Assembly (NCBI GenBank): GCA_038235275.1
Contig: JBBSUC010000012.1
Coordinates: forward strand, 1 to 64,000
Length of the DNA: 64,000 nucleotides
Source: Persicitalea sp038235275
Lineage (GTDB): Bacteria > Bacteroidota > Bacteroidia > Cytophagales > Spirosomataceae
Reading direction: 5' to 3'
The translations under genes were made by a program, and so were the position numbers. Positions 8,109-16,914 of the stretch are shown one piece after another. The notes under the pieces were generated by a model, which was not told the origin of the DNA, searched no databases, and was given only the letters and a program-made list of their open reading frames with translations. Position 1 is the stretch's first letter. Each line of letters begins with the position of its first letter.

Positions 8109-8810
8109 CTAATTCAAATATCGTTTAATCTTCTCAATATCAGCGTTGATCTGATCGACCATACTTTGGTAGGTCAGGTCGAAGCTGTCGCGGTTGGTAT
8201 TGATTTTTTCGGTTTGTTCTTCAACTTCGTCGTTGATCTTTTCAAGTCGGTCGTTGCTGGCGTCGATCTTGTTTTGTAAATCCATGATTTGCTGCGCGTA
8301 GGTTTTAGTATCCTCCTGCAACTTTTTGGACTCCTGCATCAGGCTGCCGATGCGGTCGTCAATGGTTTTTTCTACATCCTTCAAGAAATTTTCCCGGTCT
8401 TTGTTCAGGACATTCCCATAGTGATCGGCCGAAGTGGTCAGCACCGAGGTGTCTTTGACACCCGCCGCCATTGCTTTAAAACTCGCCCATGATGCCTGAA
8501 ATTGCTTTTCCTCGTTCAATCCCAACCCTTCCATACTTTTCAGGGCTTGCTTGAATTCGAAGTAGTCAGGGCCGGGCAAATTCGCTTTTTCCAATAAATC
8601 GGCAAAATGATCGACAAACTTGCGATCGACCCCGCCGGTTCCGACGTTTGGCGGTACAATGGGTCGGGCAGCGGCGATTGGCTGGTTGGCAGACGCTGCC
8701 ATTTCCTTTGACTTTTCAGCGGCCGAAACGGGTTCAGGTTGCTTGCTTTCCGGCTCATTAATAAAAAAGCCCAATATTTTGCGGCCCAGGCTTTTCTCGG
8801 TTTCAGCCAT
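8109..8810 (-). CDS. Soluble coiled-coil protein, first gene of the ASKHA operon
   Basis: This 233-residue protein is hydrophilic, with no signal peptide or membrane helix. The N-terminus (about 20-60) is Pro/Ala/Ser/Glu-rich and probably disordered. Residues 60-130 form a helical domain with a conserved-looking FADLLEKANLPGPDYFEFKQAL segment (read in two parts). From about 150 to 230 there is a strong coiled coil (repeated Lys, Glu, Asp, Asn, Gln and Ile positions). The ATG at 8810 is the only good start. It leads the minus-strand set that continues with the membrane coiled-coil protein and the ASKHA protein. The family is not recognised. Inference: a scaffold or partner that docks onto the membrane protein through coiled-coil contacts. 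Confidence 0.6.
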   Translation of the reverse strand: MAETEKSLGRKILGFFINEPESKQPEPVSAAEKSKEMAASANQPIAAARPIVPPNVGTGGVDRKFVDHFADLLEKANLPGPDYFEFKQALKSMEGLGLNEEKQFQASWASFKAMAAGVKDTSVLTTSADHYGNVLNKDRENFLKDVEKTIDDRIGSLMQESKKLQEDTKTYAQQIMDLQNKIDASNDRLEKINDEVEEQTEKINTNRDSFDLTYQSMVDQINADIEKIKRYLN

Positions 8811-8934
8811 ATTTTTGCGAATTTATGGGGGGACGTGCTTAAATTTACCGGCCAATATTACGAAACCCGCGCCATTTTTTCAATACTGGATCGGGACAAG
8901 CGGTGCGGGGCGGGGATGACCCCTCGTTAATTTT

Positions 8935-8981
8935 GAATGAGTGAATGAGTGAATGAGTGAATGGGTGAATGGGTGAATAAG
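8935..8981. repeat. Octamer tandem repeat, GAATGAGT/GAATGGGT
   Basis: About six consecutive 8-base units read GAATGAGT three times, GAATGGGT twice, then a partial GAATAAG. It lies in the 263-base gap between divergent genes (8810 on minus, 9074 on plus). The rest of the gap shows no gene. The repeat is short enough to change copy number by slippage, which would alter spacing upstream of the sugar isomerase gene. Confidence 0.85.
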
Positions 8982-9073
8982 AAGCCGATTTTTGGGTGAA
9001 ATGCCTTTTCTTGCTTAGCTTGTGATTCTTGATAAATTCTAAACTCCCATTTCTACCCAAATACTCACTATTC

Positions 9074-9994
9074 ATGCTAAACTTAGGCTTCAACAGCGCA
9101 ATTCTTCCCGATTTCAACCTGGAACACACTGTTGCCTTCGCGGCGCAGCACGGCTTTGGCTGCGTGGAGGTGATGTGTTGGCCCCGCGACGATGACGACG
9201 CCCGGCGCTACGCGGGCGTGTCGCACATCGACATCGCCAACCTAGACGACAAAAAAATCAGCGACATTAACTACACCCTCCGCACGGCCAACGTCTGCAT
9301 CTCGGCCCTGGGTTATTACCCTAACCCGCTCGACCCGGATAAAAAAAAATCTGAACCCGGCATCGAACACATCAAAGAGCTAATTCGGGCGGCGGCTAAA
9401 CTGAACGTCCCAGTCGTGACGACTTTCATTGGCCGCGATCCGGCCAAGAATATCGCCGATAACCTGAAAGCTTTCGCCGACGTGTGGCCGGGTATCGTCA
9501 AGGTAGCAGAGCAGAACAACGTCAAGATCGCCATCGAAAACTGCCCCATGTTTTTCACTAACGACGAGTGGCCCGGTGGCAAGAACCTGGCCATCAGCCC
9601 GGCGGTATGGACGAGAATGTTTGAAATTATCCCCAGCCCCTGCTTCGGACTTAATTACGACCCCTCGCACATGGTGTGGCAAATGATGGACGAAGTGAAG
9701 CCGATATACCAGTTTAAAGATCGCCTGCACCACATACATCTGAAAGATGTAAGAGTTTATAAGGATAAGCTCGATCAGGTCGGTATCCTGGCAAATCCGC
9801 TGGAATACCACTCGCCGAAACTTCCGGGCCTGGGTGACGTTAACTGGCGCGGCTTCTTCGCCGCGCTCACCGATGTGCGCTACCGGGGTCCGGTTGTCAT
9901 CGAAGTTGAGGATAAAGCCTACGAAACCAACATCACCGACGTAAAATCGGCCATTCTGACGAGTCGGAATTATGTAAACCAGTTTTTGGGATGA
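9074..9994 (+). CDS. Sugar phosphate isomerase/epimerase (xylose-isomerase-like TIM barrel)
   Basis: The protein has the AP-endonuclease-2/xylose-isomerase-like TIM barrel typical of IolE and hydroxypyruvate-isomerase relatives. Segments such as IENCPMFF, LNYDPSHMVWQ, HIHLKDV and VVIEVED hold the usual metal-binding Glu, Asp and His residues (E-D/H-H-E pattern). The ATG at 9074 (MLNLGFNSA) is preferred over an in-frame TTG at 9029 because the first barrel strand begins right there. The product is about 306 residues, usual for the family, with no signal peptide, so it is cytosolic. The stop overlaps the ATG of the next gene (ATGA), indicating coupling with a secreted glycosidase. The substrate cannot be read from sequence; a keto-sugar or inosose derivative is likely. 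Confidence 0.88.
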   Translation: MLNLGFNSAILPDFNLEHTVAFAAQHGFGCVEVMCWPRDDDDARRYAGVSHIDIANLDDKKISDINYTLRTANVCISALGYYPNPLDPDKKKSEPGIEHIKELIRAAAKLNVPVVTTFIGRDPAKNIADNLKAFADVWPGIVKVAEQNNVKIAIENCPMFFTNDEWPGGKNLAISPAVWTRMFEIIPSPCFGLNYDPSHMVWQMMDEVKPIYQFKDRLHHIHLKDVRVYKDKLDQVGILANPLEYHSPKLPGLGDVNWRGFFAALTDVRYRGPVVIEVEDKAYETNITDVKSAILTSRNYVNQFLG

Positions 9995-11034
9995 ACAACG
10001 CTTTCCTAGCTCTCCTGCTGTCTGCATTCTTGGGAAATATGTTTTCCTGCTCCTCCGTTTCGTCGGACGCACCTTTTCGCTACGAGGGTGAGAAAATCAA
10101 GGGCGTCGCTTTTGTGGCGCCGCGCGATTCTCTGGCCGATACGACCTATCTGCCCGTCAAGAAAATCAACGCGGGTTGGGTGGCACTGATGCCCTACGGC
10201 CACACGCGGGAAGGCGCGGCAGATTTCGTGTATGCGCAGGACAACGACTGGAAGTGGTGGGGCGAGTCGCCGCGCGGGGTGGCACATTGCGTACGGATGG
10301 CCCACGAGCAAGGCCTGAAAGTAATGCTGAAGCCGCACATGTGGGTCGGGCGCGGTACTTTCACGGGTCACTTCGACCTGGCCACCGAAGCCGAATGGCA
10401 GACTTTTGAAAAGGGCTTCGGGGCATACTTACTGGAATTTGCCCGCGTGGCCGAAAGCACCGACGTGGAACTGTACTGCATCGCCACCGAGATGCAAACC
10501 TTCGTTAAAAAACGGCCTCAGTTTTGGTTTCAGATTATCCGCGACATTAAGAAAATCTACAAGGGAAAACTCACCTACGCCGAAAACTGGGACGTTTATC
10601 AAGAGGTTCCGTTCTGGAACGAACTGGATTTCATTGGGATAGATGCTTATTTTCCACTTTCCGATGCGCAGTCTCCCGATCTTACCAGCCTCAAAAACGG
10701 CTGGGAACCGCATTTGAAAGCTTTGGGGAGGTACTCGGCAAAAGTCCAGAAACCGATTCTTTTTACGGAGTTCGGCTATATGAGCAGCGACTTCTCCGCC
10801 CGTCGTCCGTGGGAGACGGATCGCGACCGCCCGGAGAACCAACCATTACAAGCCCGAACCTACGAAGCTTTTTTTGAAGAAGTGTGGCCGCAGGACTGGA
10901 TGGCCGGAGGGTTTGTCTGGAAGTGGTTTCCGAATTTGCGGAGCGGAGATCGAGCACACGACCCGTTTTCACCACAAAATAAGGAGGCGGAGTCGGTACT
11001 GGAGCGGTATTATGGGGTGATGAGTGACGAGTAA
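9991..11034 (+). CDS. Lipoprotein glycoside hydrolase, GH113-like TIM barrel
   Basis: A short signal peptide ends in a lipobox-like sequence with Cys at residue 20 (NMFSC), so it is probably an exported lipoprotein. The remaining TIM barrel carries KPHMWVG, an acid/base candidate E167 in CIATEMQ, and a nucleophile candidate E260 in FTEFGY. This pattern matches GH113 (beta-mannanase-like) proteins. The 347-residue length fits. The start codon overlaps the stop of the sugar isomerase gene, suggesting one transcript and a shared substrate path. The stop lies two bases from that of the convergent exonuclease gene, so there is no room for a separate terminator between them. Substrate specificity (mannan or other) is inference. 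Confidence 0.8.
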   Translation: MNNAFLALLLSAFLGNMFSCSSVSSDAPFRYEGEKIKGVAFVAPRDSLADTTYLPVKKINAGWVALMPYGHTREGAADFVYAQDNDWKWWGESPRGVAHCVRMAHEQGLKVMLKPHMWVGRGTFTGHFDLATEAEWQTFEKGFGAYLLEFARVAESTDVELYCIATEMQTFVKKRPQFWFQIIRDIKKIYKGKLTYAENWDVYQEVPFWNELDFIGIDAYFPLSDAQSPDLTSLKNGWEPHLKALGRYSAKVQKPILFTEFGYMSSDFSARRPWETDRDRPENQPLQARTYEAFFEEVWPQDWMAGGFVWKWFPNLRSGDRAHDPFSPQNKEAESVLERYYGVMSDE

Positions 11035-11036
11035 AT

Positions 11037-11630
11037 TTACACTTTCTCTTGAACTACCAAATTGTCCAGTCTACCGAAGATTTCCTTCAAACACAGGGCT
11101 GTCAACTGCGCGTCTTCGAGAGCGTTGTGGGTTTCTTCCTCACGCTCAAAGCCGAAGAATCCGGATACGGCCCCTAAACTCAGAGAACGCGGGACTTTTT
11201 GCCCGTTCTTTTCCATAATCATAAAATACAGGTAAGATACGGTGTGCAGGTCCAGCATTTTGTTGGAAAAGGGCCACTTCATCTTCTCGTTCGAGTAGGC
11301 GAAACGAAGAAAATTGATATCATAAATCACGCTCTGCCCGCAAATGATCGTCTGATGCAGTGGGGCCCCGTGGGTTTTGGACTTGATCCATTTTTCAAAT
11401 TCCGGGATCACATCGTAAATCATCGGCGCGTCTTTCAATAGGTCCAGTGACAGGCCGTGGACTTCCTCCGCGCTGGCCGTAAAGGCTTCCACATTTTCGG
11501 GATAAACATTGGTCAAGTAGGTGCCCAAGGCATTCCAGTCGTCGTCGAACAGTTCGGCACCGAGTTGAATGATTTCGTTCCAGGCCGGATCGGGCCCCGA
11601 CATTTCAATGTCCATGACTAAGAAAGGCAT
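11037..11630 (-). CDS. DnaQ-like 3'-5' exonuclease (DEDDh family)
   Basis: The three exonuclease motifs are present: Exo I MDIEMSG (D7, E9), Exo II around GQSVIYDINFL (Asp), and Exo III HNALEDAQLTA with the His and Asp of the DEDDh class. At 197 residues it is a single-domain enzyme like many RNase T/oligoribonuclease relatives rather than a polymerase subunit. No signal peptide is seen. It is a single minus-strand gene, convergent with the GH113-like gene. A long heptamer repeat lies directly upstream of its ATG. Substrate (DNA proofreading, RNA trimming or short oligonucleotides) cannot be decided from sequence. Confidence 0.85.
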   Translation of the reverse strand: MPFLVMDIEMSGPDPAWNEIIQLGAELFDDDWNALGTYLTNVYPENVEAFTASAEEVHGLSLDLLKDAPMIYDVIPEFEKWIKSKTHGAPLHQTIICGQSVIYDINFLRFAYSNEKMKWPFSNKMLDLHTVSYLYFMIMEKNGQKVPRSLSLGAVSGFFGFEREEETHNALEDAQLTALCLKEIFGRLDNLVVQEKV

Positions 11631-11636
11631 AATTTA

Positions 11637-11703
11637 GATATGAGATATGAGATATGAGATATGAGATATGAGATATGAGATATGAGATATGAGATATGAG
11701 ATG
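11637..11703. repeat. Heptamer tandem repeat GATATGA, about nine copies
   Basis: A run of about nine and a half GATATGA units sits immediately upstream of the exonuclease start. A shorter run of the reverse complement (TCATATC units) lies at 11817-11846, so the two form an inverted pair around a 113-base unique segment that holds the likely nspC promoter. Pure tandem repeats of this type are prone to slippage. Confidence 0.92.
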
Positions 11704-11722
11704 ACGAGTGCGGGAAAGCTAC

Positions 11723-11749
11723 TTGGTCAAATCGTTTCTGTTATTTTTG
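11723..11749 (+). promoter_or_regulatory. Candidate Bacteroidota promoter for nspC
   Basis: TATTTTTG at 11742-11749 matches the Bacteroidota -7 consensus TAnnTTTG. A TTG at 11723-11725 lies at a roughly suitable -33 distance. The site is in the only unique stretch between the two arms of the heptamer repeat and points toward nspC. AT-rich gaps give chance matches, so confidence is moderate. Confidence 0.4.
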
Positions 11750-11816
11750 CGGCAAATTAGCCATTCCTGCACTATTTGTGGTTATACAATGGACTACAAA
11801 CAAAAGAGGAAAAAAA

Positions 11817-11846
11817 CTCATATCTCATATCTACAATCTCATATCT
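11817..11846. repeat. Inverted partner of the GATATGA repeat (TCATATC units)
   Basis: Three to four units of CTCATAT/CTACAAT/CTCATAT are the reverse complement of the 11637-11703 repeat. They would be transcribed into the nspC leader just before its TTG start, where they could pair with upstream repeat RNA if transcription starts further left. Confidence 0.85.
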
Positions 11847-11854
11847 AAAAAAAG

Positions 11855-13009
11855 TTGATCGACTACACCCACATCCCATCCCCCTGTTATGTCCTGGAAG
11901 AAAAACTGCTCCGGGCAAATCTTTCTTTGATCGATAAAGTCCAGCAAGAAGCGGGCTGCAAGATTATTTTGGCTTTGAAAGCCTTCTCCATGTACAGCGT
12001 TTTCCCCATCGTGGGCGAATACCTGAGCGGAGCTACGGCCAGTTCTTTGAACGAAGTAAAGCTTATCAACGATTTCTTGGGCGTGAAGGCGCACACCTAC
12101 ATTCCAGCTTACCTCGACGCCGAGTTCGGGGAGATTTTGGAGCGCAGCAGTCATTTGACCTTCAACACACTGAGCCAGTTCGAGCGCTTCAAGGAGCGGG
12201 TTTGGGATTTCAACCAAAAAAAACCTGAGCGGAAAATCTCCGTCGGCATCCGGGTCAATCCACAATACTCGGAGGTGGAGGCCGAAATGTATAACCCCTG
12301 CATTCCCGGCTCGCGTCTGGGCGAAACGCGGGATAAGTTCAGCAATACCCTGCCCGATGGCGTGGAGGGCATTCATTTTCATACCCTCTGCGAAAACGGC
12401 TCCGACACCCTGGAACGGACACTAGATGCGTTGGAGGCCAAATTCGGCGATCTGCTGCATCAGGCTAAGTGGCTCAACATGGGCGGCGGCCACCTCATGA
12501 CCCGTGAGGGCTACGACACCGACCGACTGGTTCGCCTGATTAAAACTATTCGGGAAAAATATAATTTGGAGGTGATCCTGGAACCTGGCTCGGCCATCGC
12601 CTGGCGCACGGGAACCCTCTATTCCACCGTGTTGGATCTTATGGACAGTCAGGGCATTCAAGTTGCCATTCTGGACGTGTCCTTCGCCGCCCACATGCCC
12701 GACACGCTGGAGATGCCCTACAAGCCGCACATCGTCGGGGCGCACCACGAACCCGTGGCGGGCTTGCCCACCTACCGCCTCGGCGGCATGACCTGCCTGG
12801 CGGGCGACTTCATGGGCGACTACTCCTTCGACCAGCCGCTGCAAGTAGGGGATAGGCTCATTTTTGAGGATATGATTCACTACACGATGGTGAAAACCAC
12901 CACTTTTAACGGCGTGAATTTACCCTCGATCGGCATCTGGCAAAAGGACGATACGTTTCGGCTGGTGCGGAGTTTTGGGTACGAGAGTTTTAAAGATCAT
13001 TTGTCGTAG
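11855..13009 (+). CDS. nspC: Carboxynorspermidine decarboxylase
   Basis: This is a fold-type III PLP decarboxylase of the NspC group. It begins IPSPCYVLEE, has the PLP lysine K42 in LALKAFSM, HFHTLCENG, NMGGGH and LEPGSAIAW (phosphate-binding and active-site loops). The 384-residue length is normal. The reaction is carboxynorspermidine or carboxyspermidine to norspermidine or spermidine plus CO2, the last step of the alternative polyamine route common in Bacteroidota. The start is a TTG at 11855. No ATG occurs before the conserved N-terminus. It is a single gene, with the partner carboxyspermidine dehydrogenase not in the window. The leader carries the TCATATC repeat. Confidence 0.92.
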   Translation: MIDYTHIPSPCYVLEEKLLRANLSLIDKVQQEAGCKIILALKAFSMYSVFPIVGEYLSGATASSLNEVKLINDFLGVKAHTYIPAYLDAEFGEILERSSHLTFNTLSQFERFKERVWDFNQKKPERKISVGIRVNPQYSEVEAEMYNPCIPGSRLGETRDKFSNTLPDGVEGIHFHTLCENGSDTLERTLDALEAKFGDLLHQAKWLNMGGGHLMTREGYDTDRLVRLIKTIREKYNLEVILEPGSAIAWRTGTLYSTVLDLMDSQGIQVAILDVSFAAHMPDTLEMPYKPHIVGAHHEPVAGLPTYRLGGMTCLAGDFMGDYSFDQPLQVGDRLIFEDMIHYTMVKTTTFNGVNLPSIGIWQKDDTFRLVRSFGYESFKDHLS

Positions 13010-13023
13010 CGTTGGTCAGCTCG

Positions 13024-14253
13024 TTACTTACTGTGAACGCCCCAGTCTTTTTGCAGGGACTCTGGCAAATAGAAGTGTACGTCGATGTCGCGGCCCATGA
13101 AACCAATCATGCCTCTGAGCATCAACCGGGCAAATACCCCCCCGACTGCTTCCATCATCGGGGAGCTTTTTACGATGCCATCGACCCTATCGACCAGGGA
13201 CCACATTCGTTTCTGTAGCTTTTCCTGTTCTTCGGCGTCAGCCTCTACGCCCAGGATGGTGGCCATTTCAGGGCCGACCATGAAACGAATCATTTCGGGT
13301 ACCAGCCCCATCAGCTTGCCTTCCGGCGATATTTCTTCCTTAAATTTGATTAGCGCATCAATCAGCTCCTGTCCCTGCGAGCTGGCTTTTATCTGATGGC
13401 TGAGAATGGCGTTTCCCAGGTTGCGGGCATCCTGTACGTTGTTGGGAAGCAGGTCAGGGTCGACGCCCATCAGGCACCCAACTACTCGCCAGCAATGCTG
13501 GAAGGCCTCTTCCTCTTCGGGGGCCAGTTTTACATGCAGCGTTACCAGGCCATCCAGCACCAAGGCCGAAAACGCCATCAGCGTTCCCGCCATATCTTCC
13601 TGGTTGATGGGTTCGTCGTATTGGGCAACGTCCCAGTTGTTTTTGCGGAGGTAATAACGAATGGTGGCATGAATCAGCCTTACTTTCTGAACCGTTCGGG
13701 TCGCCTGCCCGTTGGGTCCAAAACTATCCGGCGACATCACGTTGACCACAAACTGCGCGGTTTCAACAATCCGGCGGGTAAAGGCCCGCCTTGCTCCGTG
13801 CTGTTCATTGAGCCGCCCGGTTTCGTACAGCACCATCGCGCCTTTGGCACAAGCGTAACTTTCGGGCAGCGATTTGCACGACAGCACCAGCCCCATCAAG
13901 TGGCCGTGCAGCCTGTAAACGCGCTGACTGAGTTGAATCAGGTCGTAATCGATCCAGAGCGGGAGGTCGTCGCTTGCGTCGAAATAGGCCAATAGTTCTG
14001 GCGGCATATTGGCCGGAATCGGATCGCGGTTGTACGTAAGATTGCGGAAGAGTTCGTTCACCAAATGGCCCTGCCCCCGATCGAGTATCGTGGCAATCAC
14101 CTCGTCGGCTACCGGATCGGTATGGCTGCGTTTCTCGGATAGGAAAGCTACCGACCAGTCGTGCAATGGCTGTTGCTGTATGGCCCTGATTTTAGCCTCT
14201 AACTCTGCGGGGAGGGAGATAGTCCGGGGTTTTGCTTTCGTTTTTTTATCCAC
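13024..14253 (-). CDS. Oxygenase of the MpaB/Lcp family (DUF2236)
   Basis: The 409-residue protein has the DUF2236 pattern: a long helical domain with VRLIHATIRYYL, whose His is the likely haem ligand in latex-clearing-protein relatives, followed by an INQEDMAGTLMAFS segment. Members include rubber oxygenase Lcp and the mycophenolic-acid enzyme MpaB, which are b-type haem oxygenases or membrane-associated enzymes. No clear signal peptide is present. The start is a GTG at 14253. It lies 14 bases from the end of a minus-strand histidine kinase gene upstream, so the two may be transcribed together. Substrate is unknown; polyisoprene cleavage is not implied by family membership alone. Confidence 0.82.
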   Translation of the reverse strand: MDKKTKAKPRTISLPAELEAKIRAIQQQPLHDWSVAFLSEKRSHTDPVADEVIATILDRGQGHLVNELFRNLTYNRDPIPANMPPELLAYFDASDDLPLWIDYDLIQLSQRVYRLHGHLMGLVLSCKSLPESYACAKGAMVLYETGRLNEQHGARRAFTRRIVETAQFVVNVMSPDSFGPNGQATRTVQKVRLIHATIRYYLRKNNWDVAQYDEPINQEDMAGTLMAFSALVLDGLVTLHVKLAPEEEEAFQHCWRVVGCLMGVDPDLLPNNVQDARNLGNAILSHQIKASSQGQELIDALIKFKEEISPEGKLMGLVPEMIRFMVGPEMATILGVEADAEEQEKLQKRMWSLVDRVDGIVKSSPMMEAVGGVFARLMLRGMIGFMGRDIDVHFYLPESLQKDWGVHSK

Positions 14254-14267
14254 GATATATGGGGAAG

Positions 14268-16418
14268 TTAAATGGGTAGAATTATCGTAAAGCTGGTGTA
14301 TTTGCCTTCTTCTGAGTCAACCAAAAGCTGGCCTGCGTGTCCTTTGGTAACGATATCATAACTGATGGACAGGCCCAGTCCCGTCCCCTGACCAGTAGGC
14401 TTTGTGGTAAAAAAGGGCTGGTAGATTTTGGCAATCAAATCAGGCGGAATGCCCGTGCCATTGTCTCGCACCATAAGACTTACCTGGCTGTCGCTAACCG
14501 AAGTACTCACCCAAACCTGCGGTTGATAAGTCGTTTCGTTCTGTTCATTCCGTTTCTCTACGGCGTAGAAGGCGTTGTAGAACAGGTTTTGCAAAACGCG
14601 CCCAATATCCTGTGGCACCAGTTCTATCTCGTTAAGATCAGACGCAAAATCGGTGTGCAGTTGGGCGCTGAAGCCAGGGACTTGTGCCACCATGCCCTGA
14701 TACGCTAAATGCAGGTACTCCTCGGCTAAGGCGTTGAGATTGGTAGGCTGTCGTTCGCCGGTGCTGCTGCGGCTGTGTTCCAGCATACTCTTGACAATAC
14801 CCGAGGCTCGTTTGCCGTTTCGGGCGATATGTCCGGCATTCTGGCCTAAATCAATGGCTAATTCCGCCACGAAAGCAGTATTTAGGGGTACCTGCTGCAT
14901 GGCCTGATTCAGTTCATCGCTTAGTTCAACGGATACTTCGGCGAAGTTATTGACTAAGTTCAACGGGTTCTGAATCTCATGGGCAATGCCGGCCGTCAGC
15001 TCGCCCAAGGACGCTAGCTTTTCCCGCTGAACCAACTGATCCTGCCTTATTTTTAGTTGATGGAGCGAGTCTTTCAGTTCGGCCGTTCGGGTGCTAACCT
15101 GAGCTTCAAGGGTTTCATTTTGGGTAGCCAACAGCCACTGTTTCTCTTTTTCGTGCGCAATGCTCTGAACCGACATCGTTTCTACCTCCAACAATTTAAC
15201 CGCCAGAAGCTGGCTAATTTTGGCAAACTCACGCGCCAAAAATAGCGACAGGGCCATCGGCACGCTGATGGCCGATAAGCTAAACAACAGACTGCCAACA
15301 TAGGACGGGTCAATTCCCGAAGGTAAAGGAAGGGTATAGACATTGATAAATAGAATAAGAAAAAGGACTTGGAGAGCGTGTCCGGTTACGACAACGCCGG
15401 CAGCTGGTCGGTGTTTGCGGAGGGCCAGGATCGTTACCCGCAGCAATTCAGCGGAGAACAAAACCCAGATAACCGGCCCTCCTATCCACTTCAACGGATT
15501 GTCGGGTGCGTGGGCCATAAACAGGCTGAGTACGCCACAGGCCATGATGAGATAGAAGAAGAAGCCTCTCCGAAACGAAAACAGCCCGTAATGGGCAACC
15601 GCATTGAACCCGAACCCCACGATACTCAACGAGAACCCAACAATGAACAGTAATTCCTGAAAGAACACCCGGGGAAAGAAAAAGGGCAACGCACCAATTA
15701 AATAACCAATGGCAAACAGCACCGTGTAAATGGCAAAGTATAGATTGACGTATTGACTGCGGTTATGGTAGAAAAAAGTGAAATGAATCAGGCCCAGAAT
15801 GAGTAGGAGGGCCGAAGGAATTAGATTGATACAGACGAGTGCGATCCGATTTCGATAAAAATGAGCGACCTGTGGGATGGTGGTGATGCGGGCCGAAAAA
15901 GCACTGTACGACAACGGGGCCGGAAAGTGGGGCGATAGCAACGGGCAATACGCCACGCGTACGGCCAACACCGATTCGGCTTTGTCAGACAACGAAAAGG
16001 CAATCGGTTCGCCGGAGGGTTGATAGGCTTCACAGGTGCCGGGGTCTGCTGTCAGCACGCCGTATCGTTGAATCAGTCGGCCGTTGAGGTAGATTTCGGA
16101 GGCTACCATCTGGTACACCTGTAGCAGTGCATTGGTCTGAAAATTGGGGGCCGGTTTTAGGTGAATGCGTAACCAGCCGATACCCGCCTGCTGAATGGGG
16201 GCCAATTCCTGAATGGGACGGGTTGGGTCAATGGATTGCCAGTGCCGGTCGTCGTAGTCCGGCCGGGCAAAATCCGGATTGTCGTCTGCGTGAAAACGCC
16301 AGCCGTTTTGTAGCAAAATGCCCTCCTGTCCAATGCCATAAAGCTGAAAAGTCTCCGATTTTTGAGCGAAGGCAGACAGGCCGCATGAGAGGGTAAGCAG
16401 AATAAAACAATAACGCAT
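14268..16418 (-). CDS. Sensor histidine kinase with 7TM (7TMR-DISM-like) sensor region
   Basis: A signal peptide (about 1-18) precedes a periplasmic jelly-roll-like domain with WLRIHL and IYLNGRLI segments (about 25-185). Seven hydrophobic helices (about 190-400) follow, then a coiled linker. The kinase core has an H-box with H480 in GIAHEIQNPLN, N-box NLFYNAFYAVE, DNGTGIP, and a G2 box GTGLGLS. The architecture fits 7TMR-DISM sensor kinases. It should autophosphorylate on H480 and pass phosphate to a response regulator, but none is encoded next to it. The only neighbour on the same strand is the MpaB/Lcp-like oxygenase. The ligand is unknown; a carbohydrate is a guess from the jelly-roll domain. 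Confidence 0.88.
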   Translation of the reverse strand: MRYCFILLTLSCGLSAFAQKSETFQLYGIGQEGILLQNGWRFHADDNPDFARPDYDDRHWQSIDPTRPIQELAPIQQAGIGWLRIHLKPAPNFQTNALLQVYQMVASEIYLNGRLIQRYGVLTADPGTCEAYQPSGEPIAFSLSDKAESVLAVRVAYCPLLSPHFPAPLSYSAFSARITTIPQVAHFYRNRIALVCINLIPSALLLILGLIHFTFFYHNRSQYVNLYFAIYTVLFAIGYLIGALPFFFPRVFFQELLFIVGFSLSIVGFGFNAVAHYGLFSFRRGFFFYLIMACGVLSLFMAHAPDNPLKWIGGPVIWVLFSAELLRVTILALRKHRPAAGVVVTGHALQVLFLILFINVYTLPLPSGIDPSYVGSLLFSLSAISVPMALSLFLAREFAKISQLLAVKLLEVETMSVQSIAHEKEKQWLLATQNETLEAQVSTRTAELKDSLHQLKIRQDQLVQREKLASLGELTAGIAHEIQNPLNLVNNFAEVSVELSDELNQAMQQVPLNTAFVAELAIDLGQNAGHIARNGKRASGIVKSMLEHSRSSTGERQPTNLNALAEEYLHLAYQGMVAQVPGFSAQLHTDFASDLNEIELVPQDIGRVLQNLFYNAFYAVEKRNEQNETTYQPQVWVSTSVSDSQVSLMVRDNGTGIPPDLIAKIYQPFFTTKPTGQGTGLGLSISYDIVTKGHAGQLLVDSEEGKYTSFTIILPI

Positions 16419-16914
16419 AACCTACCAGCTTACAGACTATTTTAATTCAGGTCATCTTACCGTTTTGCTTGTCGTTTATGCCCAACAGCGGCAGAAAATG
16501 GCTGCCCAATATAGACAAATAAATTGTGGAGCAGGCTGATACGGTTATTTCTTCTTCACCGTGTTCTGTGTCTCCACCTAAAGTATATACAACCTGAACA
16601 CTCGCAACATTTAGTACTAGAAACACTGATCGTTAATCGTTGTCTTAGGGGCGTACGGAAGGTACCCGCGCAGTCGTTCCGTTCGAACATACTACTGCTC
16701 GACGAGTAGACGGTGACAGCAAGTGACAAGTCGGAATTCAGGCGAGTGATCGTCGTGAAGTAATAGCCATACTTCTGATAAATAAGATCATACCGTCGCT
16801 GTTTGGAACAATTTCGCTTCAAGCAGAGACGTTTTTTTTGGGCAAGAAAGAGGTGAAAACCATCCTCTCCCGCTTTTATCGGGTAGCAACCACTATTTTC
16901 CAATCACCGATCGC
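16419..16914. other. 496-base intergenic region between divergent genes
   Basis: No credible gene is seen here. The short open frames present in both directions lack coding-like character, and their residues (many Ser, Arg and Cys) resemble random translation. No strong hairpin, repeat or TAnnTTTG promoter stood out. The region must contain promoters for the histidine kinase (minus) and the TIM-barrel glycosidase (plus). Its length leaves room for a small RNA, but I have no evidence for one. Confidence 0.5.

Noticed and set aside
9380..10072. 230-codon minus-strand frame opposite the sugar isomerase gene
   Set aside because: The plus-strand isomerase is supported by metal-site motifs and a coupled downstream gene. 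The antisense frame has no domain.
11637..11846. Possible CRISPR array
   Set aside because: The repeats are 7-base units in direct contact, without spacers, and no cas genes are present.
13396..13995. 199-codon plus-strand frame inside the DUF2236 gene
   Set aside because: It is antisense to a gene with clear family motifs (VRLIHATIRYYL) and has no recognisable domain.
16556..16903. 115-codon minus-strand frame in the 496-base gap
   Set aside because: Its composition (many Ser, Arg and Cys) is unlike local proteins and it has no motif. I left the gap as non-coding.
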